DNA of 64,000 nucleotides, taken from the NCBI GenBank assembly GCA_005408345.1, contig SEMN01001323.1:1-64000 (forward strand). The letters run 5' to 3'. This DNA is from Macquaria australasica (Eukaryota; Chordata; Actinopteri; Centrarchiformes; Percichthyidae). The translations under genes were made by a program, and so were the position numbers. Position 1 is the stretch's first letter. Every line of letters begins with the position of its first letter. The notes under the pieces were generated by a model. It ran no database searches. It saw only the letters and a list, made by a program, of their open reading frames with translations, and was not told where the DNA came from. Of this stretch, positions 10,756 to 21,237 are shown one piece after another.

Positions 10756-12330
10756 GGATAATGGATCTGAATGAGGCAATATGACCAGGATAACGTGAAT
10801 GAAAGGCAAAGGTCAGCCATGATTGAAAATGACAGATAAAATAAAATCAGAATGAGACAGCGAGCACCAAGATGTCCGTGAAGCCAAGACACCACCACCA
10901 GTTATATGCATTATTTATGAGAGAAACTGTGCAAGCCCAATTCAGAGCAAGCACCTTCACATTTAAATGCTTAGACATGGACTGTAGGGACTAGGAAGAT
11001 ATGCTGAGTCAGAAAATAGATATCTCTATCTGTTAAACAAATTGAATATGTTGAACAGGTTTTAGTGGCAACCAACAAAGCACAAAACATTGCAAAAGTG
11101 CCTGGGCACTGGTTTGGCACTGGGACTGAGACTAGAGGTCTGGAATTGAAACAGGAAGTGAATGAGCTAATATGATATGACGACCAGTCACATGATGGGC
11201 TGTGATGACGACTGTGTGACAGATGACCACACGATGCCTTCTTATGAGAACTTGATGAGGAGAGATGACAACTGATGACATATGACTGTAATGTGTTTGT
11301 ATTTACAATACTTGCCTCAGACATGCGAGCTACAGCAATCGGGTAAATCTCATAGAGTGCAGATGACATGTCAAATCAGGAGTAAGAGGGAAGCCAGTGG
11401 CTGCGAACCAGTGGCCATGATTGTTTTATTTTTTGCTGGGAGGAACACTTCCTCTAAGCGTCTGGACTGCCTATTTTTCAAATAAGGTTGGTGGGAGAAT
11501 AAAAGCTGGGTCTCAAATGAAGGCTGGCTCCAATGCACTAGAGGAAAACAAGGGAGTCAGAAAAACAGTCAGCATGTCATCATCATCAGAAATGTACATG
11601 CCAATCTGGCATGAAATACTTCCCATCGGTTGATCAATAAATACAACAATAGTCATGCTATTTTCAACACTTCATAATTCTGAATTACTCATCTAAATGT
11701 TTTTGTCCTATTTCAGTCACTGCAGGTATATGTGTATCAATGTACCAACTGTACTTGTAGTAATGTACAAGTGCCAGAAGATGAAGACAGTTACACTGAG
11801 GTACCCAACCGTGAGAGTCACTTAATCATCCACAACGGGGTCCTGTGAATGTTTGACAATAAAAGAAGGAAATTAAGGGTTTATGTCCACTGGACACTAG
11901 AAGGCTTTGAGTTTAAACAGATACAGTAAGTGTCGAGTTTGTATTGATTGCTTTTGTATTGCTTATTGCTGCTCTGCATGTCTGTATGTGTCAAAAATAT
12001 TTATAATCAGTATTGCTTGGCTGTGTTTTGTTGTTTAGTAGCTTGCATGGTTACATGTACTGAATAGTGGATATTGTTGCTGTATTATTGTACTAATGTT
12101 TGCTGTTTCCTGTTGCTCTGCATGGCTTGTGTGCTGTCTTGAGAATTATTATTTTTTGTTTGTTTTTGCTGTTGCTGTACAGGGCTTATACAAACTCTAC
12201 ACTTCTTGTATCCATTTCAACTATAACAGCATAATGTGGTACAAGAATTTAACGAGGCAAAAAGGAGAAGATCAGAATACAATGAGATATTACAATATGA
12301 GCAAAGACCCTTATTGAACAGAGGGAATTA
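10756..12330. other. Unassigned non-coding stretch
   Basis: Several short ORFs (10971-11369 minus, 11282-11633 plus, 12096-12317 plus) show no recognisable domains and no consistent codon pattern. I see no repeat family here. The right end is the insertion site of the Rex3 copy. Confidence 0.45.
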
Positions 12331-13991
12331 GAATTAAAGTCCTCCATCCATCCATTTTCTTCCGCTTATCCGGGGCTGGGTCGCGGTGGCAGCAGGTTAA
12401 GCAGGGTTGTCCAGACGTCCCTCTCCTCGGCAATGCTTTCCAGCTCCTCCTGGGGGACCCCAAGGTGTTCCCAGGCCAGATGAGATATATAATCCCTCCA
12501 GCGTGTTCTGGGTCTGCCCTCGGGGCCTCCTACCAGTTGGACGTGCCCGGAAAACCTCCAAAGGGAGGCATCCAGGAGGCATCCTAATCAGATGTCCGAA
12601 CCACCTCAACTGGCTCCTTTCGATGCAAAGGAGCAGCGGCTCTACTCCGAGCTCCCTCCGGATGTCCGAGCTCCTTTCCCTATCTCTAAGGGTGAGCCCA
12701 GCCACCCTGCGGAGGAAACTCATTTCAGCCGCTTGTATCCGCGATCTCATTCTTTCGGTCACTACCCAAAGCTCATGACCATAGGTGAGGGTTGGAACGT
12801 AGATCGACTGGTAAATCGAAAGCTTTGCCTTCCGGCTCAGCTCCCTCTTCACCACCACGGTCCGGTACAACGCCCGCATTACTGCTGATGCTGCACCGAT
12901 CCGCCTGTCCATCTCACGCTCCATCTTACCATCACTCGTGAACAAGACCCCGAGATACTTGAACTCCCCCGTCTGGGGCAGTGACTCACCTCCAACCCAA
13001 AGGGGGCAGTCCACCGTTTTCCGGCTGAGAACCATGGCCTCGGACTTGGAGGTGCTGACTCTCATCCCAGCCGCTTCACACTCGGCTGCAAACCGCCCAG
13101 TGCATGCTGAAGGTCACAGCCCGATGAAGCCAACAGAACCACATCGTCCGCAAAGAGCAGAGATGCTATTCTGAGACCACCAAACCGGACACTCTCCTCC
13201 CCCCGGCTGCGCCTTGAAATCCTGTCCATGAATATCACAAACAGAATTGGTGACAAGGGGCAGCCCTGGCGGAGTCCAACACCCACTTGGAACGTGTTTG
13301 ACTTTGTGCTGAGAATGCGGACACAGCACTCACTTCGGTTATATAGGGACCGGATGGCTTGTAGCAGCGACCCCGGTACCCCATACTCCCGCAGTACCCC
13401 CCACAGGACCCCCCGGGGGACACGGTCGAAAGCCTTCTCCAAGTCGACAAAACACATGTAGACTGGATGGGCAAACTCCCATGAACCCCCCAGCAGCCCT
13501 GCAAGAGTAAAGAGCTGGTCCACTGTGCCACGGCCAGGACGGAATCCACATTGCTCCTCCTGGATCCGAGGTTCGACAATCGGTCGTAGTCTCCTTTCCA
13601 GCACCCTGGAATAAACTTTCCCGGGGAGGCTGAGCAGTGTGATACCACGGTAATTGGAGCACACCCTCCGGTCCCCCTTTTTGAAGACAGGAACCACCAC
13701 CCCGGTCTGCCACTCCACAGGCACTGTCCCCGACCTCCATGCGACACTGAAGAGGCGTGTCAGCCAAGACAGCCCAACAATGTCCAGAGCCTTCAGCATC
13801 TCAGGGCGAATCTCATCCACCCCTGGCGCCTTGCCACCAAGAAGCTCTTTGACTACCTTGGAGACTTCTGCCAGGGATATGGGTGAGTCTTCAAACTCTG
13901 CCTCCTCCACTGAGGACATGTTGGTCGGGTTGAGGAGATCCTCAAAGTGCTCTTTCCACCGCTTGACAACATCCGCTTGAATTAAAGTCCT
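12331..13991 (-). mobile_element. Rex3/RTE non-LTR retrotransposon, 5'-truncated, with 13 bp target-site duplication (copy A)
   Basis: The element body is 12344-13978 on the minus strand. It is bracketed by an exact 13-base direct repeat, gaattaaagtcct, at 12331-12343 and 13979-13991. The 3' end (left on this strand) reads, in element sense, ggataagcggaagaaaatgg followed by ATGG-type units, the short-repeat tail expected for Rex3/RTE elements in fish. The 5' end stops inside the linker before the reverse transcriptase, so the endonuclease is absent. This is the usual product of incomplete target-primed reverse transcription. The intact duplication and good protein conservation argue for a fairly young insertion. 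Confidence 0.85.
12366..13978 (-). pseudogene. Rex3/RTE reverse transcriptase, partial and frameshifted
   Basis: The frame starts in the pre-RT linker (WKEHFEDLLNPTNMSSVEE) and shows the RT blocks in order: GGKAPGVDEIRPEML, WQTGVVVPVFKKGDRR (block 1), NYRGITLLS, QCGFRPGRGTVDQLF, MCFVDLEKAFDRVP (motif A Asp), GLRQGCPLSPILF (motif B) and LLFADDVVLLA (motif C FADD). The C-terminal region follows: MRVSTSKSEAM, YLGVLFTSDGKMERE and LRWFGHLIRMP. It ends at a TAA complementary to 12366-12368. Two single-base frameshifts break it, one near 13095 (after LASSGCDLQHALG) and one near 12520 (after RPRG). The catalytic residues are all present. The long frame reported upstream to 14156 is flanking DNA read through, not part of the element. 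Relative to copy B it also lacks three codons (GED) near 13890. Confidence 0.85.
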
Positions 13992-14402
13992 GTCTCTGAT
14001 AAATGCCAGTTTGAAGTGAAGGTCTGGTACCCTTTGTAACTGAGGTAAATCAAGGTCCCACACTATTAGAGAGTTTAGGTAATTGAGATGTTTCATCAGA
14101 TGGCTTTGACCCTGCCAGTTTTCTTGCTGTGGAGGGATCCGGATGTAGTTATGCACTGGGGGCAGGCAGGAGAGGCTGCAAATGACCAGAGATCAAGCAT
14201 TTTTCCAGGGACTGATGGCGTGCATGGATAGCTTGGCTGGAATTAGCCTGAGACTGCATAATGGCGATCATGGTGTTGCCTGCAGTGGAGTGTCCTGGAG
14301 TAGCATATGAGACTGTGTGAGCAGGAGAACGAGTTAGGTTGCTATTACTGACAAGAACCTGAAACAGGTGATGTGAACGTTTTCCATTTGCATCGGTCCG
14401 AC
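13992..14402. other. Unassigned flank of the Rex3 insertion
   Basis: No feature is recognised. About 55 codons of the minus strand here are open by chance and fuse in frame to the Rex3 reverse transcriptase (see findings). Confidence 0.4.
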
Positions 14403-14636
14403 ACTGAAATAACAGCTGACAGCAGCAGAGAAAGGAAGAGTTTAAAACTGACAGAAATGAGATGATTGGCTCACAGAGGTCGTGGCAAAATCTTACTGGT
14501 TTAACTGAAAGAGCGAATGCCCTCAGTCAGCTGATTAAGCTGGAAGCGGGAACAGACTGAGACAGAGAGTAAATAATAAATAGATAAGCATGGAGATAGT
14601 CAGTCTTCCTGATTGAACTTACGCTAAGCTTCATGT
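14403..14636 (+). repeat. Dispersed repeat family, copy 2
   Basis: Runs from actgaaataacagctgacag to cttacgctaagcttcatgta. It shares with copy 1 the ordered blocks gatgattggctcacagagg, tcgtggcaaaatct, tggtttaactgaaag and cttcctgattgaactt. Flanks are unrelated to those of copy 1. Confidence 0.7.
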
Positions 14637-15753
14637 AGTGTAGGAGATCAAGAGACACTGGAACTCATTAGAATGCGAGTCAGATATTCACACTGCAAGG
14701 TCAGATCTATCTGGTCTAATTAAAAATGTGGTTAAAGTCATTAAACCATAATTACATTAATATGTGTTGCTATCAGCAAAGTGTTTTATTATGTTGTGAA
14801 ATGTGTGTATGTTAGATCAGACTGATACACAGATATGTAAAAACTAAGTTTAGACTTTTTCATCCTCTCGGCCTCAGAGTCAGCCTGTGACATAAAGAGC
14901 TCTGATATAAATAAATGTTCTCACTTATGGTGACACGACCCTCTCAGTCGACACTCAGGGAAGGCTGCTCCTTATTGGATTTTAGGATTGATTGCTGTGA
15001 TGACAAGTCGTCCCTCTCTCTCTCGTTGTCTTTGCTGGCGACCCATTTCTACATCCCTGAAGCATGGAGAGTGATGGGGGCACTTTGTGCCACTTTGATG
15101 TCTCCATAATTTTCTCATCCATCCTCATTTTCACAGTCACTGACAGCTGCAGGATGAAAATGGAGACAGAGTAGATATGTGCACTGTTTTTATAGTGACA
15201 GACAATGGGACTCCCTAAAAACTTGGTAATTCACCCAGATGGGCGTGGTTTTGCAGGACCCCCTAAAAACTTGGTATTTCACCAGGGGGTGGTCCCTGTT
15301 GTGGGTGTTGTGTGTCTGATGTGCATTCTCGTCTCATCACTGTTTGTATTCTGTTATACATGAGAATCAACTTGAGTGTTATGTTTTAGTAACACAACAA
15401 TCCACTGCAATCCACTTTACCAGTGTGTTGACAGATGTATGTTCTACCTGACATAGATTACGGCACATTGTGGAGAGGATCAGATTCACATCCTTGGGCT
15501 GTAAGGATGGGTGTCACAACACAATTCTATGCTAGATATGTTCTTCCCTGGTTTTGCCCACCATGTAGAGCTTCACTGAAATGAATAAAATAGGCTAAAC
15601 ATGTTTTGTGTTTTAACGAATATTGAATAGCAGCAGTGGCAGAGCCTGAAGAACTTCACGGTCATTTCTGAACATAACTATTTCATGTTGTTTATAAAGC
15701 ATACTTCAGTTGATCTTTTGAAAGTCTCCAGGTTGTCACATAAATATGAATCC
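14637..15753. other. Unassigned stretch with a short internal duplication
   Basis: No gene recognised. A 23-base sequence ccctaaaaacttggtaatt... at 15213-15235 is repeated with one or two changes at 15260-15282, 25 bases further on. The left part is AT-rich. Confidence 0.45.
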
Positions 15754-16403
15754 TCAGTTAACTACTTCAATTCTTCTCTGAATGCAAGTATGGCAGATTT
15801 GATGCACTGTGGCATATCGATCCACCACACTCTCATCTCCTCCTCTGTATCCATTCACAATCCTCTCTCCTCTGAGTCCATCCACCACCTCTGTATCTTC
15901 AAGGGTGTCTAGGGTAAGATATAGAGACTGTGTATACATTGGAGGGAGAGAATCCCATGAGTGCTTAAAAATGGCAAAGTGTTTGCAGGGTAGGAGAGAC
16001 TCCTGAAATGCTCCGCATTCGAACTCTGAGGTCCACAGAGTAAAAGATGTGAGATGGCTCACTCCTGACTAAACATGTACCCGCATCTCTGTCCACGATC
16101 CTGGGCTCTGAAATGGGAAGCAGAACTGATGCTCTTCAGACAGTGCAGGATCACATTTCTTGGCCGATTGTGTAGGAAGACTGGTACATCCTTATTGTAG
16201 CCTTTGTAGCTTGCTGTATACCTGTAATTCAACCTCTTATAATCTTTGATTATCTCTTAACAATATTCTCAACTAGAGATGAAACAGTCCCAGTACCTGA
16301 GATTTTCAGGTAAAAAGCTTTGAGTTTGTTCATGGTTTCGATACCATTGTTGGTGGTCACTGAAACATTAAATGCCTCAGGAGCGTAAGCTCTGCACCAT
16401 TTC
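15754..16403 (-). pseudogene. SWIM-type / MULE-like transposase remnant
   Basis: On the minus strand a frame begins after a pyrimidine-rich CCTTTTCAG splice-acceptor-like site at about 16403 and reads KWCRAYAPEAFNVSVTTNNG then IETMNKL. This resembles the segment of SWIM-containing transposases that carries N-T-N-N-G/E. After frameshifts it continues with LPCKHFAIFKHSWDSLPPMY and TLDT (the C-x-H half of a SWIM zinc finger and the conserved L-P sequence after it). The first Cys pair of the SWIM is degraded. Upstream catalytic exons are not recognised, and the sequence is interrupted by several stops. Assignment to MULE rather than another SWIM-bearing family is inference. Confidence 0.5.
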
Positions 16404-16890
16404 TGAAAAGGAACCAGAAAAAGCATAATGCTGTCTAATAATTAGATATTCCTAATGACATACACCCAAACATTTACACAAACACACCTCACGTTTACAC
16501 ATTTCTCAAGGAAAATCCTCGAACTGCATCTATCGCTTTCCATCAAACCAGTTTATGTGTATTGTTTTTAAAATGAGAAGAATCTAGGCAACATCCTTTA
16601 AAATGTTGTCTCAGCAGTAGGGCCTAAATGTCAGATTCTGGAGTGATGAACCAATAAAAAATGTCATCTTCAAAAACAGCAAAAAGGTAGCACATCCCAA
16701 AATGTTTGTCAAAAATGACAAAAAACTTACATTTCACACATATGCGAGCCGCTGCAGTTCAGCAAGGCAGCCGCCAGGTAACCGGTGTGGACCACGGTTA
16801 AGATGAAGGCTTTGTGCTGAAATGTAAGTATCTAATCATTTTCTAGTCATTTTCTCATTGGATGACTTTGCTTCAGCACTCCAACTGAAA
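16404..16890. other. Unassigned stretch with a 12 bp inverted repeat
   Basis: Contains acttacatttca at 16725-16736 and its exact inverse complement tgaaatgtaagt at 16818-16829. The 81 bases between are GC-richer than their surroundings. Read on the minus strand, the interval has an acceptor-like tttcag and a donor-like gtaagt. No other feature is seen. Confidence 0.4.
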
Positions 16891-17068
16891 ATGAAGCTCA
16901 GCGTCAGTTCGATCAGGAAGATTATCTTTATGCCTCATATCCCCCCCAGCTGATTATGGGCCTTTACCCTCTCTCTTATCCAACATGATTTTGCCACGAT
17001 CTCCATGAGCCAATCACATTGCTGCTGTCAAAACTTAAATCTCTTCTCGCTTGCTGTCATTTCAGTGC
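16891..17068 (-). repeat. Dispersed repeat family, copy 3 (inverted, shorter)
   Basis: The reverse complement reads cactgaaatgacagc, then ttttgacagcagcaa, tgtgattggctca, gagatcgtggcaaaatc, and ends cttcctgatcgaactgacg and ctgagcttcat. These are the same ordered blocks as copies 1 and 2, with a central deletion. Confidence 0.65.
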
Positions 17069-17224
17069 GGAATCATTGCGAATGGAATACGTTCTACTCA
17101 CCCTGTGTTGTATCTTGTTGTTGACTTTAAACCTGATGTCTGACTCCGACCTTGATCCTCTCCTGGAGGATTTGGACCCCAGCACCAATATGTTGCCAGA
17201 GATTGCATTCATTTCCTTTGGCGG

Positions 17225-18930
17225 CCACCATAGGAGCACTACCGTCCGGTAGCACTTACACCTAGCATCATGAAGTGCTTCGAGAAGGTGGTCCGGACAC
17301 ACATAATTTCAAAACTCCCATCCAGGTTTGACCCTCACCAGTTTGCCTACAGCGCTAACAGGTCCACGGAGGACGCTATAGCCACAGCTCTCCATGCTGC
17401 ACTGTCCCACCTGGAGCAGCAGGGGAGCTACGTGCGACTACTCTTTGTGGACTTCAGTTCAGCATTTAACACCATCCTCCCAAACAGACTGGTGACCAAA
17501 CTGTCAGACCTGGGACTATCTCACTCCATCTGCTTATGGATCAAGGACTTCCTGTCAAATTCAATTCAATTCAATTCAGTTTTATTTATATAGCGCCATA
17601 TCATAACAAAGTTATCTCAGGGCACTTTTTCGAATAGAGCAAGTCTAGACCGACTCTTTATTTTTACAGAGACCCAACAGTTCCCACCATGAGCAAGCAC
17701 CATGCGACAGTGGCAAGGAAAAACTCCCTTTTAACAGGTAGAAACCTCGAGCAGAACCAGGCTCAAGGTGGGCGGTCATCTGCCTCGACCGGTTGGGTTG
17801 AAGGGGGAGGGGGGGGAGCGGGAGAGAGAGAGCAGGAGGAAAGAGAACATACAGCAGCACAATACTCAAATCACTCCCAGAGGGTGAGAGTAGGCCCCCA
17901 CATCTCTTCAGCTCTCAGCCTCAGCACTGGATCCCCTCAGGGCTGCGTGCTGAGTCCCCTGCTCTACACCCTCTACGCACACGACTGCACCCCCACTCAC
18001 TCCAGCAACAGTATCATAAAATTTGCAGATGATACTACTGTGGTGGGGCTCATCTCTGGGGGGGATGAGTCTGCATATCGAGACGAGGTGGAGCAGCTGT
18101 CAGTGTGGTGCAAAAAGAATAACCTGGTACTAAACACTACCAAGACTAAGGAGCTGATCATAGACTACAGAAGGAAAAAAATGGACACCCAGCCTCTGTT
18201 CATCGGCGGGGACTGTGCGGAGAGGGTCTCAGACTTCCGGTTTCTGGGCATTCACATAGAGGATGACCTGACCTGGAGCATCAACACCACTGCCATCATC
18301 AAGAAGGCACAGCAGAGACTGCATTTCCTGAGAGTACGCAGGAATAACCACCTCACACAAAATCTTCTGGTGTCCTTTTTATCGTTGCTCCATAGAGAGC
18401 GTTTTGACTTACTGCATCTGTGTGTGGTTCTCCAGCTGCACAGCTGCAGACAAGAAAGCGCTCCAGAGGGTCATCACCACAGCCCAAAAGATTATCGGCT
18501 GCCCTCTCCCTTCCCTGGAAGATCTGTACAGTTCCCGCTGTCTCAGGAAAGCACAAGATATTCTCATGGACCCATCTCACCCAGGACATCTGATCTTTGA
18601 ACTGCTGCCCTCAGGCAGACGTTTCAGGTCATTGAAAGCACGGACTAACAGGCTGAAGAACAGTTTTTATGCCAGAGCCATAACTACACTAAACAAAATT
18701 TGAACATTTTTTTGTAAAATAATTCACGGTGCAATATTAAGGGATTGTGCAATACCTGCAGAATGTTAATGTTTTGTGTGTGGTATGCATTTTATTTATT
18801 TATTGCTTATTTAGTATTGTTTTTACTTATTTATTATTGTTTAGCACCTTAAAGATTGGCATTTTAATTTCGTTGTACCTGTACAATGACAATAAAGACA
18901 TTCAATTCTATTCTACTTGCCTACGCCAAG
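17225..18930 (+). mobile_element. CR1/Rex1-like LINE, 5'-truncated, interrupted by a retroposon
   Basis: The plus-strand RT frame shows MKCFEKVVRTHI, FDPHQFAYSANRSTEDAI, LLFVDFSSAFNTILP (motif A), then a 305 bp foreign insert, then STGSPQGCVLSPLLYTLY (motif B) and IIKFADDTTVVGLI (motif C). It continues with LVLNTTKTKELIIDYRR, FRFLGIHIEDDLTWS, AQQRLHFLR, and after a frameshift near 18400 KALQRVITTAQKIIG, LPSLEDLYSSRC and LLPSGRRFRSLKARTNR, to a stop at 18703. The 3' UTR ends with aatttcgttgtacctg, acaatgacaataaag and an ATTCT tail near 18930, as in fish LINEs of this group. The endonuclease and the first RT blocks are absent. It is related to, but distinct from, the Rex1 copies at 21 and 36 kb. 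Confidence 0.75.
17561..17865 (-). repeat. 305 bp L2-tail retroposon (copy 1) inserted in the LINE
   Basis: Flanked by the 6-base direct repeat tcaaat at 17555-17560 and 17866-17871. Removing the insert restores the LINE frame (IKDFLSN then HSQRVRVGP). In element sense (minus) it runs from a GA/CT-rich part through ggagtttttccttgccactg and tgggtctctgtaaa to a 3' end with ctatataaataaaactgaat and GAATT repeats, the type of tail seen on fish L2 elements. Copies 2 and 3 are at 31145-31470 and 32890-33190. It is either a SINE borrowing an L2 tail or a short L2 3' fragment. Confidence 0.75.
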
Positions 18931-19130
18931 CCAGATTTCCGTTTGTCTCAGCTTCAAGAGTGCGGTATCACACCAGCCCCAGGCCTCCCTCTTTCCCAGC
19001 ACTGCGAGTTGGCAGACCAAGCAATAAGCTGTGATTCGGCAGTGTGCACTTCTTCCTGGACAAGTCTCAGCTGCTCCAGGCTGCAAAAGACCAGGAAAGC
19101 AGGTCCTTTTCAAGCTCCTCAGCCTAAGAG

Positions 19131-19512
19131 TGTCACAGTCTGTCTCCTTGTCCCTCCTCACATTTATGTTTTTCCAGTGCTATTCTCCACTACTCCACCA
19201 GATTCCCTTGGACTTTCCATCCTTTCCCATCACCTGACTGCCACACCCAACTACACACCTGCATCTCATTCCCTCATCAGCCTCCCTACATCCACCGGTC
19301 CACTTCCTTTGTTCCAGTATTGGTTCATCCTGGTTCTCATGTGTTTAGTTGTTGTCTTGCCTTGTGTTTGTTCCTTCAAGTTTCTGTCACCCAAACCTGG
19401 ACCTGCCTGTCTGTTGCCTGTCTACCTGCCTGCCTAAACACCTTCTGGTACCTGCCTGTAAGCTTATCAATTACAAATAAATCACTGAATTGCACCAGTA
19501 TGCCTGCACTTC
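19131..19512 (+). mobile_element. LTR fragment (Gypsy-like), right end lost
   Basis: Begins tgtcacagtctgtctcc. It contains a CAYCTG-rich middle, ctgcatctcattccctcatc, a polyadenylation-like caaataaatcactgaattgc, and a C/T-rich end with tgcctgcactt. This layout matches the complete LTR at 45918-46263 (TGTCA start; aaataaatcattgaactgc; gtctgcacttgggtcc near the end) without being the same family. The terminal TGACA is missing where the L2-containing DNA begins. Confidence 0.5.
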
Positions 19513-21237
19513 CCATCATATCAAAGAGGAGAAACATCTCTTCTCTCTCCCATTATGCTCACACCTCTTCTACCACTCCACTGCAGATCACACATTGATC
19601 ACTGGTCTTTGGCTAACTCCATACAAACCATTGACGCATGCCTCCAATCCCTGCAAAATGCTTCAGTCTCTGCTTCATCTTCAGCGACCATCGCTGCCAC
19701 CCAGGCCTCCATATTGCAGCCAGCCTTCATGTCCAATCAACCCTCCACATCCTCTCTGATAGAAGCCACTCATCACTGTCTGGCCTCGACCATCCCAGCC
19801 CCTCCTCTAGGTAGGCCATACATTCCACAAGCAGCAAACACACACTCTACATTTCCCAATTGTTTGTTTATAGACCATCTTTTTTTTAACACAGAGGAGC
19901 TGGTCACCTGCCAGACTGTCCTGGACTCTGTTGCCCCGTACAAAGACAGAAAGTCAAATAGAACACTGCAGCCCTGGCTAAACGAGTCCATCCAGGAATT
20001 AAAGAGACTCTAGGAGAAAGGACTCGGTCATCACCCCCTCCCCTGTCTTTTACCGATGCCTCATAAGCTGTGTGTGTGTTGTCGTGGAAAAACTGCCTAT
20101 GCTCTTAAGGTTGAACAAAAGACACATGAAACACTTACAGTTCGTATCACTGTCCTTTTATCTATTATTTCCCACATGAAATCAACCACGTGCAGCCTTC
20201 AAATAATTCCTACCAAATTTCTTGGGCCCAGTATTTTATTGATTTAATAGCTCCGTAGCAAAAGGTATTTCTCCATCCATTTTTAAACATGCTGTGGTCC
20301 AACCGATTTTTAAGAAACCTAAACTTGATCCCTCTGTTAATAATTTTAGGCCAATTTCTAAACTTCCATTTCTATCTAGTTTCTAGTTTTAGAAAGTGGT
20401 TTCAACCCAACTTTTATGTCATAACATCTTTGAGAAGTTTCAGTCTGATTTTGGGGGTTTACATAGCACAGAAACTCCACTCCTTAAGGTAACGAATGAC
20501 CTTTTGGCAGCAGATGGGGGGAAGAGCGCAATTTTAATTCTTTTAGACTTGAGTAGCTTTTGACACACAGTAGATCATGCCATTTTAATTGACTGTCTTA
20601 AAACCTGAGTTGGCATCAAGGACATTGCACTTCACTGGTTTTATTCTTACCTTTTTAGAAAGAACCTACTTGGTCACCATAGGTAGTTACTCATCTTCTA
20701 CAACTCACATTACCTGTGGTGTACTGCAAGGTTCAATTTTAGGTGCAATTTTATTCTCTATCTACGTGCTTCCACTTGGTCAACATCTCTTTTCATTGCT
20801 ACGCAGACAACACACAGATACCTTTCCCTGGAACCCGGTGACCCAAAAAGCCTAGCTGCTGTCTTAAATTGTCTCAAAGATCAACTGTTGGAGGGCACAA
20901 CATTTTTTTCAACTCAATAACTCAAAATCAGAATCATATTGTTCAGTCCCACAAACCCTATCAGTTTCATTGAGAGTGGCCTTGGTCCTTTATTTGCTAA
21001 TGTAAAGCCTGCTACCATACATTTTGGAGTACTAGTGGATTCAGATCTAAGCTTTGCACCACAGATCAAAAAAAACTTTCTAGTGCTGCTTCCATCAAAT
21101 AAGAACCATCTCCAGAATCAAACCAATGCTTTCACATTATGACCTGGAAAAAGTCATTCACACACACTTTTCTTCTACTGCTGTTCCCTCCTTTCTGGCA
21201 TAATTTTTTAATTTTTTTTATTTTTTTTATTTTTTTT

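Noticed and set aside
13114..13767. Additional ORFs overlapping the Rex3 reverse transcriptase (also 58170-58741)
   Set aside because: They are out-of-frame shadows of a GC-rich coding region, except where they continue the true frame after a frameshift.
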